In this document: positions 52,401 through 61,743 of the stretch, one piece after another
Position numbering within the stretch: position 1 is the stretch's first letter
How the letters are laid out: each line of letters starts with the position of its first letter
Notes under the pieces: generated by a model
Told to the model about the DNA's origin: nothing
Database searches by the model: none
What the model saw: the letters and a program-made list of their open reading frames with translations, nothing else
DNA from: Halocafeteria seosinensis
Lineage: Eukaryota; Sar; Bigyra; Bicosoecida
NCBI GenBank assembly: GCA_001687465.1
Contig: LVLI01000050.1
Location: 25,576-89,575, forward strand
DNA: 64,000 nt
Direction: 5' to 3'
Program-made: the position numbers and the translations under genes

Positions 52401-53045
52401 TTTTCTTTGACAGTTGGAAAGGCTGAACGCAGAAGCATCAAGTCCCTCAGTATCTCTGACATGCATCCGACATTGGGGAGTATTGAAGAGTCAGTGGGTA
52501 TCGGAAACGAAAATGTGCATGGAAATGCTTCCAGGAACGGAAGTGAAATGCCGGCTGTTTTATGGCATTTCAGTGCTCGCTCAATGAGGTCTTTAGAAGC
52601 TGTTCGTATTGTCTCTGCGCATTCCCCGAAGATCACCCGCGGGGAGAAGAACTCCGCGATCCGGAAGTCAGACACTATGCATGTTGCAGTCGCAGCAAAC
52701 GTTGATACGGGACAGTTGAGACTCCTTGATAGAGCATTCTTAAAGTTGCGCCAGTGGAAAGCCAGGCTTTTGGCCGAACCGCCTCCTTTGGTGCAGATTG
52801 GCATGCCGAGTGACTCCAAGAAACCCCTGTCGACGAATCCGCTGCTGGTTTCCTCCGGCTGTGCTCCAGTCAATTCATTCAGTGGCCATGCTAGTCCTCT
52901 AGAATTTGCAATATCCAAGCCCGTTGGTTTATCACGGGAAACACGAGAGCATCATCGCATTCAGTTGCGTCTGGAGGCCGATCCTCCTAGGACGCATTTT
53001 GCTCCAAAAGCTCCTAGAAGCAAGCCAGGCATACGACGTCGTTGA
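49446..53045 (+). CDS. P12: GLUG-repeat surface protein
   Basis: An intact frame of 1199 residues from ATG 49446, or 1173 from ATG 49524, which places Met directly before the hydrophobic signal (MPVIVPIGLVVAMAV). A Thr/Met-rich linker then leads to 'GIDLRGSITGG'. The start domain has 'NEVFDGNHYTINL', 'IRNLHVRNG' and 'VESCSSSG'. There are ten GLUG repeats, including the variants GGIGG and GGLCG, and the cap ends at 'LRFQLPAPTPR' near residue 552. The stalk is of mixed composition with a 'NTR..ISTATS.PS' phrase repeated about four times (51340-51610). The TM is at about 856-877 followed by Q-R-R-K. The tail is divergent: 'DPKSRYASKLGID', no clear 'AHINPLAS', but 'RQWKARLLAEPPPLVQIG' and 'PKAPRSK' are kept. 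Confidence 0.92.
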   Translation: MVYQAPFPSFSPCLIRASKQKRKTARMPVIVPIGLVVAMAVTTTTTMTMMIMTTEVAAGIDLRGSITGGTDDQNKPPCIDYDSQNRYFELTCDIGWKDSNYGNDNFITLYENEVFDGNHYTINLTGFNEFQGLFEFQNEPKHGRSGDIPSFMLAPVIRNLHVRNGATSTSGGFIVRTQQKFFIVESCSSSGIIKGGGICGDYSGLNGGQIKITNSSSTGEVSGEGAGGIAGKHVGHNGGTVNITDCYSTGNMEIDAGGICGKFAGDVKGQIFITNCHSEGHMQGDGSGGIGGAKAAFNESRLVVGECSSTGEIVGRGSGGIIGIDAAQVGGILRITMSHSMGKVYGQNAGGLCGSFPYEGTVEGGTLHIFQSYSSGEIHGSLSGGILGEKGGARGIATIIECYSTGNITGYKSGGIVGGNAGDPLGQVCIRNCYTRGNIEGEKSGGICGALLGGTVSISHSYASGIVSGSNAGGLVGYMRPSDADYKGGGFVGYSVYNSESHPVIAHKHGSVSDVFNSGEIDDITGKLYKVNDEQWCDSIWAVEADGLPVLRFQLPAPTPRASFTPSATMSRTSTRTATKTRTFTLSKSPATTPTRSTTARLTGTPTCTMSESTTSTASIIPDVSTSGSATSSPSNTRRVIPTVTSSPSGTVTAVRAPKETSTATSTGIIPHSNTRSVISTATSPPSSIPDETPNNRATVTSALPNTRTAISTATSSPSGIYRINLTPTLTTSATKTPILTTTSSVIATIPTGSPAATKCLDRSSESPGASRWPSLGPGVTHSCVYTKASDATAPSSSLAELTGTHVTGTMTFSVRSTSFMSSDSPMPTSSGAVLEQDNKSSKPTKKRDSFSSSAQVYVPSALAGSILLLLIYLGYQRRKNENAAKACNDPKSRYASKLGIDPRCLKVMSSMNGNPVLPEQKPIEQKKGTWLHTQTWDQDEVAESPILSANVLHETHSSSLRSTGDRKQAEQREISNKTEAISDKFSLTVGKAERRSIKSLSISDMHPTLGSIEESVGIGNENVHGNASRNGSEMPAVLWHFSARSMRSLEAVRIVSAHSPKITRGEKNSAIRKSDTMHVAVAANVDTGQLRLLDRAFLKLRQWKARLLAEPPPLVQIGMPSDSKKPLSTNPLLVSSGCAPVNSFSGHASPLEFAISKPVGLSRETREHHRIQLRLEADPPRTHFAPKAPRSKPGIRRR

Positions 53046-53986
53046 CAGGAATGCTTTGGCAGGACTTGCCCCGTACTCTTCGGTTTTTGCTCGGAAGGAG
53101 GCTTGCGCTGGACATGGCTTTCCGCACCGATGCATGGAGCCGTTCTTCCTGGAGAAACATGCTAGACAGAAATACACATTGTGGAGAGGGCATGACGCTT
53201 TGGATAATGCTCGGATGTCTCATGTGGATAAAACGAGGAACCTAGTCTGCTTCCACGGTGTTTGCGAATTCACTGAGCCCGTAGTACGCCGCGTACGCGG
53301 TAGCTGAATGAACTCTTGCTCGGCATACTGACCCTATAGTGCATGAACCCATACACCCTTTCTAAACCATCCCGTACATTGTACCAGGGAACGCGCTTTC
53401 TGATGCTTGCAATGCAAGCCTTGCATTGTATGTTTCCTTCAAGCAGTCGCTATGCTAATGTTAGTCACGGATTGCCAAATCGCTTTCAACGAAGTTTATT
53501 GCAAGCATACATGTATACCTCAAAACACCTGCAACGTGCCCAACATCTTGGGTAGCAACATATTGTCAAGGAAGTACAGGAACGGAACAACAGGGCGGAA
53601 CAAAGTACTTGGGTGTTGATCACGCGGTACAACGCGGCCGGAGCACCTGCACACGGTGCCGGCCCGAAACACGATACTCCCCAACACAGTATACAGTAAA
53701 AGCGTTTCAATTCAACGATTTTGCACTCGTTTCATGTGCATACGGAAGTAGAATTGTAGGCGCCAGGAAGTCTACTACATATCCATTGTGTCCTAGGTGC
53801 TGAGTACAAACTACGTGGCCCTTTTTTCGTTTATTCTTTCTGGCTTCAGAATTATTCGCTTTATCTCATAATTATTTTGAATAATAGATTAAAAGAAAAA
53901 CGTATAGCACGAAGAACAGACACTGTTATGCTCTACAAACATCAGTATAGCATGGATGGGCTCTGTTTTTCGGAGAGGGAGCCCCA
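53046..53986. other. P12-P13 intergenic region
   Basis: A 0.94 kb spacer with no supported gene. It contains a perfect 12-base palindrome (CCGCGTACGCGG, 53289-53300), a GC-rich patch near 53620-53670, TACAGTA at 53692, and an A/T-rich stretch (about 53820-53900) just before P13. Confidence 0.5.
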
Positions 53987-56900
53987 ATGCCAAGAGCAAA
54001 GGGGAGGAAACGACACACAGTGCCTTCAATACGGGGTACAAACACTCATTTTCCCCCTATATTAGAGCACATTGAATCGCTGTTAGTATTGGACAGTCAG
54101 ACCAATCTAATGGACCCAACAAAAAGGGCTCAAATGCGTCGTAACTCGAATGAAACGGGGCTTTTTGATCGGTGCCTGCGGACCGCCCATATTGACCGAG
54201 TTCGAATCCTTACCTGGATAAGATTCGTATGTGTTGCCCTTCTGGTCAACGCCATTTCGGAAGTCGTGCATGCTAAAAATTGGGCGCCGGCAATCCGACG
54301 AGGGCAAGGACCGGAATGCTTCGAATATGACGTCGACACGCGAGTCTTCTCATTGATATGTGATACGGAGTGGGAACGCGAAAATGATTACATAGAGCTT
54401 GAAGCTAAGGAGAGTTTTGACGGCATGGACCATTGGATAGACTTAACGCATATAGACGGGTTTGATGGAATGTTCAGGGTAAGCAGAAACGTGGAGAGTT
54501 TCGAGAAAGCTCCAACAGTACGTAATCTACACTTGATCGGTGGATCCACTGAGAACGGAGGTGGATTTATAGTTCAAGAAAAGCAGCACTACTTCATCGT
54601 GGACTCCTGCAGTACGACAGGTTCAATTCTAGGAAGAGAATCGGGAGGTATATGTGGCGAGAGTTGTGGAAAGGATGGAAAAGTTACCATTGTGCGTTCA
54701 TATTCCACCGGAGACATTCTTGGAGAGGAGGCAGGAGGCATAGTCGGAAGCAAAGCGGCGGAAAACCAAGGAACAGTGGAAATCTCTCAGTGCTACACAT
54801 TGGGAGCAATTTCTGGTCGTTATAGCGGTGGAGTTGCAGGATACGACGCATCAGGAGAAGACGGGACTCTTACGATCCGTGATTGTTACACCCGGGGCCT
54901 CATCTCCGGTGAGCTTGCTGGTGGCATCTGCGGAGGTTTTGACGACATGGAAGGAGGAACCCTCGAGATTAGGAATGTCTACTCGTCCGGAAGTATTGAC
55001 TCTGAAGATGCCGGAGGAATATTAGGAGAGACGCCAGACGATGAGGACGATAATCAAGTTTCAGTATACTATTCTGTCTACAATGGAGGCGAATCTAAGA
55101 GAATGATTGGGAGAAAAGGAGAGCTGGAGCCCCATGTTGAGGGTATATCTGCGGAACTGGAAGTGATCTCAGGGAAGCTCTACTCTTATGACGGCGGACA
55201 GTGGTCCGAGATGGTATGGGCAGTTGGACGGGGTGACGAGGCACTTCCAATACTCCGGTTCCAGGAACCAACCCCAAGCCCGAGTCCTACAGCAACAGCC
55301 TCTTTCACCGCTTCACTGACGTCCACAGTGACCTCCACTTCTACCCAAAGCGCGACTTCTACAAACACAGTCACCGCCAGTATGTCAGCAACTGCTACCT
55401 CAAGCTCCACCGTGACCATGACACCTACATTAAGTGGCACAGCGTCTCCTTTAAGTACCAGAAGCCCAACTAGTACGTCTAGCCCGAGTGTTTCCAAAAC
55501 CGTTACCTCGTCCAGGACCGCAACGACAAGCAGCTCTCCTACTATTTCGTCAACATTTACATGCAGTGCTAGTGTATCTCCTACTTCCAGTACTACGTCT
55601 CAAAGTACAACAAGCCCTACGTTAACACCGACATCCTCATTTACCACCTCGTTGACGTCGACGACAACCTCGACCGGAACCTCTACGACTACAGTCACCG
55701 GTACAGCAAGCACGTCAGCAACTGCTACCTCAAGCTCCACCGTGACCATGACACCTACATTAAGTGGCACAGCGTCTCCTTTAAGTACCAGAAGCCCAAC
55801 GAGTACGTCTAGCCCGAGTGTCTCCAACACCGGTACCTCGTCCAGGACCGCAACGACAAGCAACTCTCCTACTGTTTCGTCAACATTTACATGCAGTGCT
55901 AGTGCATCTCCTACTTCCAGTAATACGTCTCAAAGTACAACAAGCCCTGCGTTAACACCGACATCCTCTTTTACCACCTCGTTGATGTCGACGACAACCT
56001 CGACCGGAACCTCTACGACTACAGTCACCGGTACAGCAAGCACGTCAGCAACTGCTACCTCAAGCTCCACCGCGACCATGACACCTACATTAAGTGGCAC
56101 AGCGTATTTTTTAAGTACCAGAAGCCCAACGAGTACGTCTAGCCCGAGTGTTTCCAACACCGTTACCGCGTCTGTTTCTCCCTCTCCGACTGAAACAGCA
56201 TCCAACTCGCACTCTGTCTCTGCAACGTGCACCAGGAGCGAAAGTACATCGTCCACGTTGGGTCCCACGTCTCGTAAAAGCGTTGGTCCTACGGTGACAT
56301 CGACACCCCCTTTTCCCTCCTCCCTGGCGTCGACGGCTGCGACTTTTGCAAACCCAGTCACCGCGAGTATGTCAGCAACTGCTATCCCAAGTTCCAGTGT
56401 GACAGTTTCGTGCATACAAAGTAACACAATACCTCCTCCAGGGACGCGAAGTTCAACCAGTACGACTAGTTCGCGTCTCGCGAGTATGTCAGCAACCGCA
56501 AGCTTTAGTTCCACCGTGACAATTTCGAGCATACAGATTGGCACAACGTCTCCTTTAGGACTGAAAACCCCAAGCCCAACCAGCACGACTAGTCTATGTG
56601 TTAGCAACACAACTGCCTCGTCCGTGACTCTCTTCCCAACAGCAGCGAAAACCAACTCCCATACGTTTCCGGCTACGTCGACAAGGAGCGGAAGTGACAC
56701 AGTCTCCAGAACCCCCAGCCTGACAAACAGTGTGCTTCCTACTGGTACGGCGAAACATCTCAGTTTTTCCGCAACAGCGAGCACCAGTCCCACGTCCGCT
56801 GATGTCACTGCTGCTGCCGGGACATACTCTACGGTACCTTCAAACTCTACACCTACTCATAGTTCGACATGCAGCAGCTCTTCTTCAGCAATTGTCTCTG

Positions 56901-57967
56901 CGTTCTCTCCTGCCTCCTTTACCCCAACACCTAGTGAAGAAGCGAATCGACTTGCGCCGCTGGCTTCAGGAAATGGAAAGAGTGAATTCAGCTCACTGAT
57001 GCCATTCGCCTCCGCGGCATTCGTAGTTATTGCGTTCATGCTCTGTCTCATATTTATTTTGTATAGAAGGCGAGGCAACCAGAAGCGAGCAAGGGCATTG
57101 GGCGATTCAAACGCTGTAGTGGCACGCCAGTTAGGAATTCCTATAGACCAGGTTCGAACTGATCAAGGCTTTACGTACACCAGTCATTTCATTAGGGCAC
57201 GTAAGCATGAGTCGGTACAAGACGGAAAGGAATCAAATATTAGTGAGATAGCTGCTTTGAATCGTGGGAAGCTGGCATACTTCAATCCGTTGGCTCGCAC
57301 AGTTTCGCCTCAGGTAGCTGCAACAAGGGAGCTAAAGGGTGACGGCGATGACGTTCAAAACCCGATGTTTCTAGCCTCCAAGACGAGCAAACAGGAGAGG
57401 ATTGCACTCAAAACTTTTTCCGGTATTGAAAACGCGTCAAAAGAGTATCGCGATCCCACATTCATTCCGGAGGCTAGTGGTATCACTCCCTCAAAACCAT
57501 GTGTTGTGTATGTTGATTTAAACGTGCGAGGATCACCCAATGAAGTTCGCGTTGTATCGGTGAATGCTCCAAAACTCGGTACTGGGCAAACCCAGACTTC
57601 CAGACACAATTGTTCTTTAGTCAAAGTGGCCGCTGTGTCACAAATTGACATGTCGAAGATGAACCGCATTAATAAGGCACGGCTGACGCTGCGTCTGTGG
57701 AAAGCCAAGCTTCTTTCGGAACCACCTCCTCTTATTGAGATCGAGACGGTTGACCGACCTCCAGAGTCTGCAAGCTCTTTAGACAAAAAAACAAGTGCAG
57801 TGCAAGAGCGGCGTTTGGAATTTGCGAACACACGAATGGTGAATCCATCTGGTCTTGTTTCGGAAGCTAAACGACACAAAGAACGTCAGCTGAGCTCAGA
57901 TATGGCCCCAAGAGCACAATTCTTCCCAAAATCAATTAGACTGAAGCGCCATGCAGCTCAGGGCTGA
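53987..57967 (+). CDS. P13: divergent GLUG-repeat surface protein with very long stalk
   Basis: An intact 1326-residue frame from ATG 53987; alternative in-frame ATGs at 54110 and 54134 would shorten a basic N-terminal extension. The hydrophobic IRFVCVALLVNAISEVVHA precedes 'KNWAPAIRRGQGPEC', a different opening from the 'DLR..I' of P2-P9. The start domain keeps 'ESFDGMDHWIDL', 'VRNLHLIGG' and 'VDSCSTTG'. There are only five GLUG repeats, and the cap ends at 'LRFQEPTPSPSPT' near residue 423. The stalk of about 570 residues is the longest here and contains 330-bp repeats. The TM is at about 1005-1027 (FVVIAFMLCLIFILY) followed by RRRG. The tail is divergent but homologous: 'ARQLGIPI', 'AYFNPLA', 'LRLWKAKLLSEPPPLIEIE', 'RRLEFANT'. 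It forms a second subfamily with P14. Confidence 0.92.
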   Translation: MPRAKGRKRHTVPSIRGTNTHFPPILEHIESLLVLDSQTNLMDPTKRAQMRRNSNETGLFDRCLRTAHIDRVRILTWIRFVCVALLVNAISEVVHAKNWAPAIRRGQGPECFEYDVDTRVFSLICDTEWERENDYIELEAKESFDGMDHWIDLTHIDGFDGMFRVSRNVESFEKAPTVRNLHLIGGSTENGGGFIVQEKQHYFIVDSCSTTGSILGRESGGICGESCGKDGKVTIVRSYSTGDILGEEAGGIVGSKAAENQGTVEISQCYTLGAISGRYSGGVAGYDASGEDGTLTIRDCYTRGLISGELAGGICGGFDDMEGGTLEIRNVYSSGSIDSEDAGGILGETPDDEDDNQVSVYYSVYNGGESKRMIGRKGELEPHVEGISAELEVISGKLYSYDGGQWSEMVWAVGRGDEALPILRFQEPTPSPSPTATASFTASLTSTVTSTSTQSATSTNTVTASMSATATSSSTVTMTPTLSGTASPLSTRSPTSTSSPSVSKTVTSSRTATTSSSPTISSTFTCSASVSPTSSTTSQSTTSPTLTPTSSFTTSLTSTTTSTGTSTTTVTGTASTSATATSSSTVTMTPTLSGTASPLSTRSPTSTSSPSVSNTGTSSRTATTSNSPTVSSTFTCSASASPTSSNTSQSTTSPALTPTSSFTTSLMSTTTSTGTSTTTVTGTASTSATATSSSTATMTPTLSGTAYFLSTRSPTSTSSPSVSNTVTASVSPSPTETASNSHSVSATCTRSESTSSTLGPTSRKSVGPTVTSTPPFPSSLASTAATFANPVTASMSATAIPSSSVTVSCIQSNTIPPPGTRSSTSTTSSRLASMSATASFSSTVTISSIQIGTTSPLGLKTPSPTSTTSLCVSNTTASSVTLFPTAAKTNSHTFPATSTRSGSDTVSRTPSLTNSVLPTGTAKHLSFSATASTSPTSADVTAAAGTYSTVPSNSTPTHSSTCSSSSSAIVSAFSPASFTPTPSEEANRLAPLASGNGKSEFSSLMPFASAAFVVIAFMLCLIFILYRRRGNQKRARALGDSNAVVARQLGIPIDQVRTDQGFTYTSHFIRARKHESVQDGKESNISEIAALNRGKLAYFNPLARTVSPQVAATRELKGDGDDVQNPMFLASKTSKQERIALKTFSGIENASKEYRDPTFIPEASGITPSKPCVVYVDLNVRGSPNEVRVVSVNAPKLGTGQTQTSRHNCSLVKVAAVSQIDMSKMNRINKARLTLRLWKAKLLSEPPPLIEIETVDRPPESASSLDKKTSAVQERRLEFANTRMVNPSGLVSEAKRHKERQLSSDMAPRAQFFPKSIRLKRHAAQG
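55385..56190 (+). repeat. 330-bp coding repeat in the P13 stalk
   Basis: The phrase TCAGCAACTGCTACCTCAAG occurs at 55385, 55715 and 56045, an exact 330-base (110-codon) step. Copies are nearly identical, for example ACATTAAGTGGCACAGCG follows in each. The third copy is partial. Confidence 0.93.
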
Positions 57968-59105
57968 GCTCATGCGCTGTTCGCTGTTACCCTTTATATA
58001 TATGATGAACTCCGGGATCGAACACATACAGCTAGTGTGGCTTATGCAAACGATTGACCCGGAACTGGCTCCATTTAGGAAGCGGTAGTAGGCTTGTCGA
58101 TCGGGATGGGCGGGTTTATCCCACCATGGTGAACCCGTTTGAACGGGAGACGCCGTCTCTGTGCGTCGTGAATCCAAAGAATCTGAAACTGAGTTTCGGA
58201 GCATGTTTTTCTAGTCCTCGACTGATTCACCTCCGCAACCACGAGCATATTTAATCCAACAAAGGTTATGCGACCAATCGGACATTTCGCAAATAACGCA
58301 ACGCTGCCGTTCCTGTGGTGTACTCTTTCCATGTCATCGTTTCCGAATGTACCATCACCTCAGCCTACGTCTTCCGTTCCAGGCTCGGATTCCGTAAGCC
58401 GTGCTCCCATTGATCACTACTGTATACCATCTTTCCTCTCGACTGTAGCTTTGCAGTTCCGGATGCAAATCAAGCACCCAAAAATACCTTACTGAACCTC
58501 TCTCAACATCCGTCATGGTCATTTGCCACCGTCTTGCTCCCTCAACCGTCACCATTGAATCATGGAGTTGATTACTGCATACACGGTATGAGGCGCATGT
58601 TTGACTGTACACCCTCTTCAAAAGGGAGATAGCCTTCATTGTTTTTCACAGGGGTAGAAGAGGAGATCCTTCTTTTTCTTTCCCTATCACTACTAAATCT
58701 ATCTGCATTTTCTTTCTTGAAAGCATCTCCAACCGTGGATACACAGATTTTCTTCGCTACTTTTGTCCTTTTCCAGGCATAGATAGCTTTCAGTGGTACA
58801 TCGAAAATATAGGAAGGGAGTATAAGGGTCGAAAAGCTGTATACAGCTCATCCTGCTCAGTAAAAGTCCCACTGAAGTCACTGCAATCGGCTTTCAACGG
58901 ACTTAAACTATCGTATCCTACACCTACTGAGACGCAGCAATTTGGGGCATCGTTTCCCTTTTCCTCAATAGTGTCCTGTGTAGGAGTATAGCAGATCAAT
59001 TGACGTAATGGACCCAGATAAACGTCCGGAGAACAGCTGCAGAAGCCGCCACCACTCAACCCTTTTTCTTCCAGATGAGGAAACGTCACATCACTCTCTG
59101 TTTTA
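57968..59105. other. P13-P14 intergenic region
   Basis: A 1.1 kb spacer. A CTTTATATATATGATG block lies near 57992-58007, just past the P13 stop. No gene, RNA or clear repeat is supported. Confidence 0.45.
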
Positions 59106-60449
59106 ATGTTCTTCATAGTGCCCTTCCCTTGCATATTGCAAAAAGCAGAGTTGGTTGCGTATGCTGAGAATCTAGGCCCGCTGATTCGACAAGATAATGG
59201 GCCAGACTGTATTGTGTATAAGAACGAGTCACGGAAGTTCCACTTGATATGTAATATGATGTGGCCTAAGACGTATGACTACATTGAGCTCATGGGCCAA
59301 GAAGTATTCGATGGGATGGGACACGCCATAGATTTGGGGCATGTTAGTCGAAATCGCGGAATATTCACTATTGGACCCAGCGTGAACAGTTTTGACGATG
59401 CTCCTAGATATACCATCCAAAATCTACACCTCGTTGGTGGAGCTACAGAAAAATTAGGTGGATTTCTGGTTCAAGAGAGACAGGAATACTTTGTTGTGGA
59501 CTCATGTAGTACTACCGGGGAAATCCAAGGCTATGGCTCAGGCGGTATATGTGGTTATGAATGCGGAATAGGTGGAGAAATAATGATATCAAATTCGTAC
59601 TCCACTGGGGACATTAGCGGCTATGGCGCAGGAGGAGTGGTAGGGAGCTCAGTAGCAAGTGATGGTGGTATGGCTCATATAAACAATTGCTCCTCCGGCG
59701 GAAGAATCTCTGCTACTCCTACATCTAGTGGGATAGGACTCTCGTCTGTGAGTGCAACTCCTAGATCTAGTGGGACAGGACTCTCGTCTGTAACTGCAAC
59801 TTTCAGTAGCAGTGGCAGTGTTACTCCTAGTGGTACTCTCACCGAGACTTCATCTTCTACAGTCCTCATGACCAAGACCGTCTCTCCTAGTCTTGCGCCA
59901 ACAGTGACTCTCACGCGTACACGCACATCTTCAGCTACTGGGAGTGTTTCTGCAACAGTGGAAACTAGCTTGACAGAGAGTAGCTCTGGTACCCTTTCGT
60001 TGCCGCACACAGGAACTGCAACGGCAACGACTGCTACTTCTGGTGCAGGGGGAAGGGTATTATTTTCATCTACTGCTACACCGTTGGGAACACAGTTGGA
60101 ACCAACGACCCAAGATGCAAGTCCAACTTCTTCATCCGTTAGTACCTCTATGGTAACAGGGGATCCAACCCACGCTGCGAACCACACCTGCCAAATGGTT
60201 TCAAGTAGAATGACTGTCTTCAGTAGTAGCCCGGAGACCGCAGAAACTCCATCAAGTGCTGAGCGTACTGTTGAGGTAGACTCTCAAGCTGCAGTTCCTA
60301 CACACTCCCCGGCCGCTGGAGGCGTAAAGAGTGTCCGAAAAATTAGTTTGCCGCTCTTAGTTTGTTGTAACAAGATTGCTTCTAGTACAACAGTTGTACG
60401 CGGATACCAGAAGCCAGAAAGTGAACATAATCACGTCTTGCCGTCCTAA
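59106..60449 (+). pseudogene. P14: short P13-like GLUG protein lacking TM and tail
   Basis: The frame of 447 codons starts at ATG 59106, with an in-frame TGA at 59076-59078 upstream. A weak hydrophobic signal (MFFIVPFPCIL) leads to 'AENLGPLIRQDNGPDC', close to the P13 opening. The start domain has 'QEVFDGMGHAIDL', 'IQNLHLVGG' and 'VDSCSTTG'. Only two GLUG repeats follow, then the chain passes from 'NNCSSGGRIS' straight into a Thr/Ser stalk with no cap. The end ('VRKISLPLLV...') resembles the start of the family's TM region (MRISVPAALVG) but then departs, so the frame stops without a membrane span or tail. It could be a decaying copy or a short secreted ectodomain; the open frame keeps the second option alive. 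Confidence 0.7.
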
Positions 60450-60487
60450 CTATCCAACGCACTGGTACATTTCCACTTAGCCGGTAG

Positions 60488-60831
60488 CCCGTAAATAATA
60501 CATACTACGATGTGACAGTGCCAAACCCGCTCACGGGAGACAGGACAGCGGGAAGACCCCTCACCATCGCGGCGGAAGCGGAGAAGATGAAGCGGACAAA
60601 ATACGGGCACCTGAGGGACCACCACACGGAAATTACCCCGTTCGCGATAGAGGCGACGGGCGGCTTCGGGGAACACGCAATCAAGTTCCTCAAAAGAATT
60701 GCCAGGAAAGCACCGGGCTCCCGCTGTGGAGACGGAACTTCCGCAAGGCCAAACTGTCAGTCACGTTGATGCGCCACAACGTGAAAATGTTGGACCGGTT
60801 CCGGGTAGGGTTCATCCCTCACATGGCGTAG
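60488..60831 (+). mobile_element. Retroelement relic: C-terminal end of a reverse-transcriptase polyprotein
   Basis: GC-rich sequence unlike its surroundings. Frame 2 from 60488 to about 60725 reads 'YYDVTVPNPLT', then 'AAEAEKMKRTKYGHL', 'ITPFAIEATGGFGEHAIKFL'. After a frameshift, frame 1 reads 'KLSVTLMRHNVKMLDRF' to the TAG at 60829-60831. This order (D-V-x-V-x-P-L, A-E-x-x-K-x-x-K-Y, F-x-x-E-x-x-G-x-x-G, then LSV-x-L-x-x-x-N) is what I recall at the extreme C-terminus of reverse-transcriptase proteins of retrotransposons in algae, plants and animals. The catalytic part is absent. The element class cannot be decided from this piece. Confidence 0.5.
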
Positions 60832-61743
60832 CGTAGCCTGTAGCAGACATGTCTTCCGGTAGGAGCAATGCACACTACTACTACCGTACTGGGATGAGAA
60901 CCCTTTGTACACCTCTGAAAGTCTAAAAGTGAGATCTTGCTTTCATGCGCTTGGAACAGGTGCTAACGCCATTAAGAATGTGTTCATTTCTTCTACTCAT
61001 TGTCATGTTAGTCTATCTGTAGCAATGTGACTACTGTGCAGAGTTGTTTGCATCTTTGTTGCGCCTCGTTGCTTGCTGACTCTTGTGGCCCAAGTTCAAG
61101 TTGTGGGCCAACACTACCAACATCCCTCCCCCAACAATCGCGCACTTTAATTGCATAACATCTCTGTTGGCTATGACTTGCGCAATTACCTTGGCTACCT
61201 TGGCGATTTAAGGTAAAAGTACGGGTCACTTCCTCACAGTTCCTGTACTTCAAGAAAGAACATCGTTGATCGCCCGCACCCCGAAGAAAGAGTACGGCCG
61301 GTATCACGAAGGTTTGATTACTTTGCAGAGAACACCAAACGTATTTGAGCGTTTGATTATGTAGGCATACAGGTAAAAGCTAAAATTATCGTGCAGCTTT
61401 GCTTTGCTGCTTTCTCTCAATACCATTGTGTTAGTGGCCTGGGCGGCTTCATTAAATTGCCGACGCTCTTTCTCTGATCTGTCGTACCACATATTACCAA
61501 ACTTCTTTTCAGTCTCTGCTAGATAAAAAATATGTGTAACATGGAGGAAACTCTCTGTGGAGCCTTGAAAGCATGAGATTTTCGTCGTACAATGGAACGA
61601 CATTCAGCCGCGTGGCGGTGGCCGTGGCCGCCGTAGATTAACCATTAACGACCGCAGTCAAAGGACTTATACGTGTAAAGCCTCGTGGATAGTAGCCATT
61701 GGATGTGCTATAGGTATTCCTCTTGGAGGCATCAATTCGCAAG
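60832..61743. other. P14-P15 intergenic region
   Basis: A 0.9 kb spacer with no supported gene. Two minus-strand frames (61008-61307, 61304-61603) have no recognisable motif. A GC-rich imperfect palindrome (GGCGGTGGCCGTGGCCGCC) lies near 61613-61631. Confidence 0.45.

Noticed and set aside
61008-61603. Two adjoining minus-strand frames before P15
   Set aside because: No motif or homology recognised, and composition not distinctive enough to call a gene.
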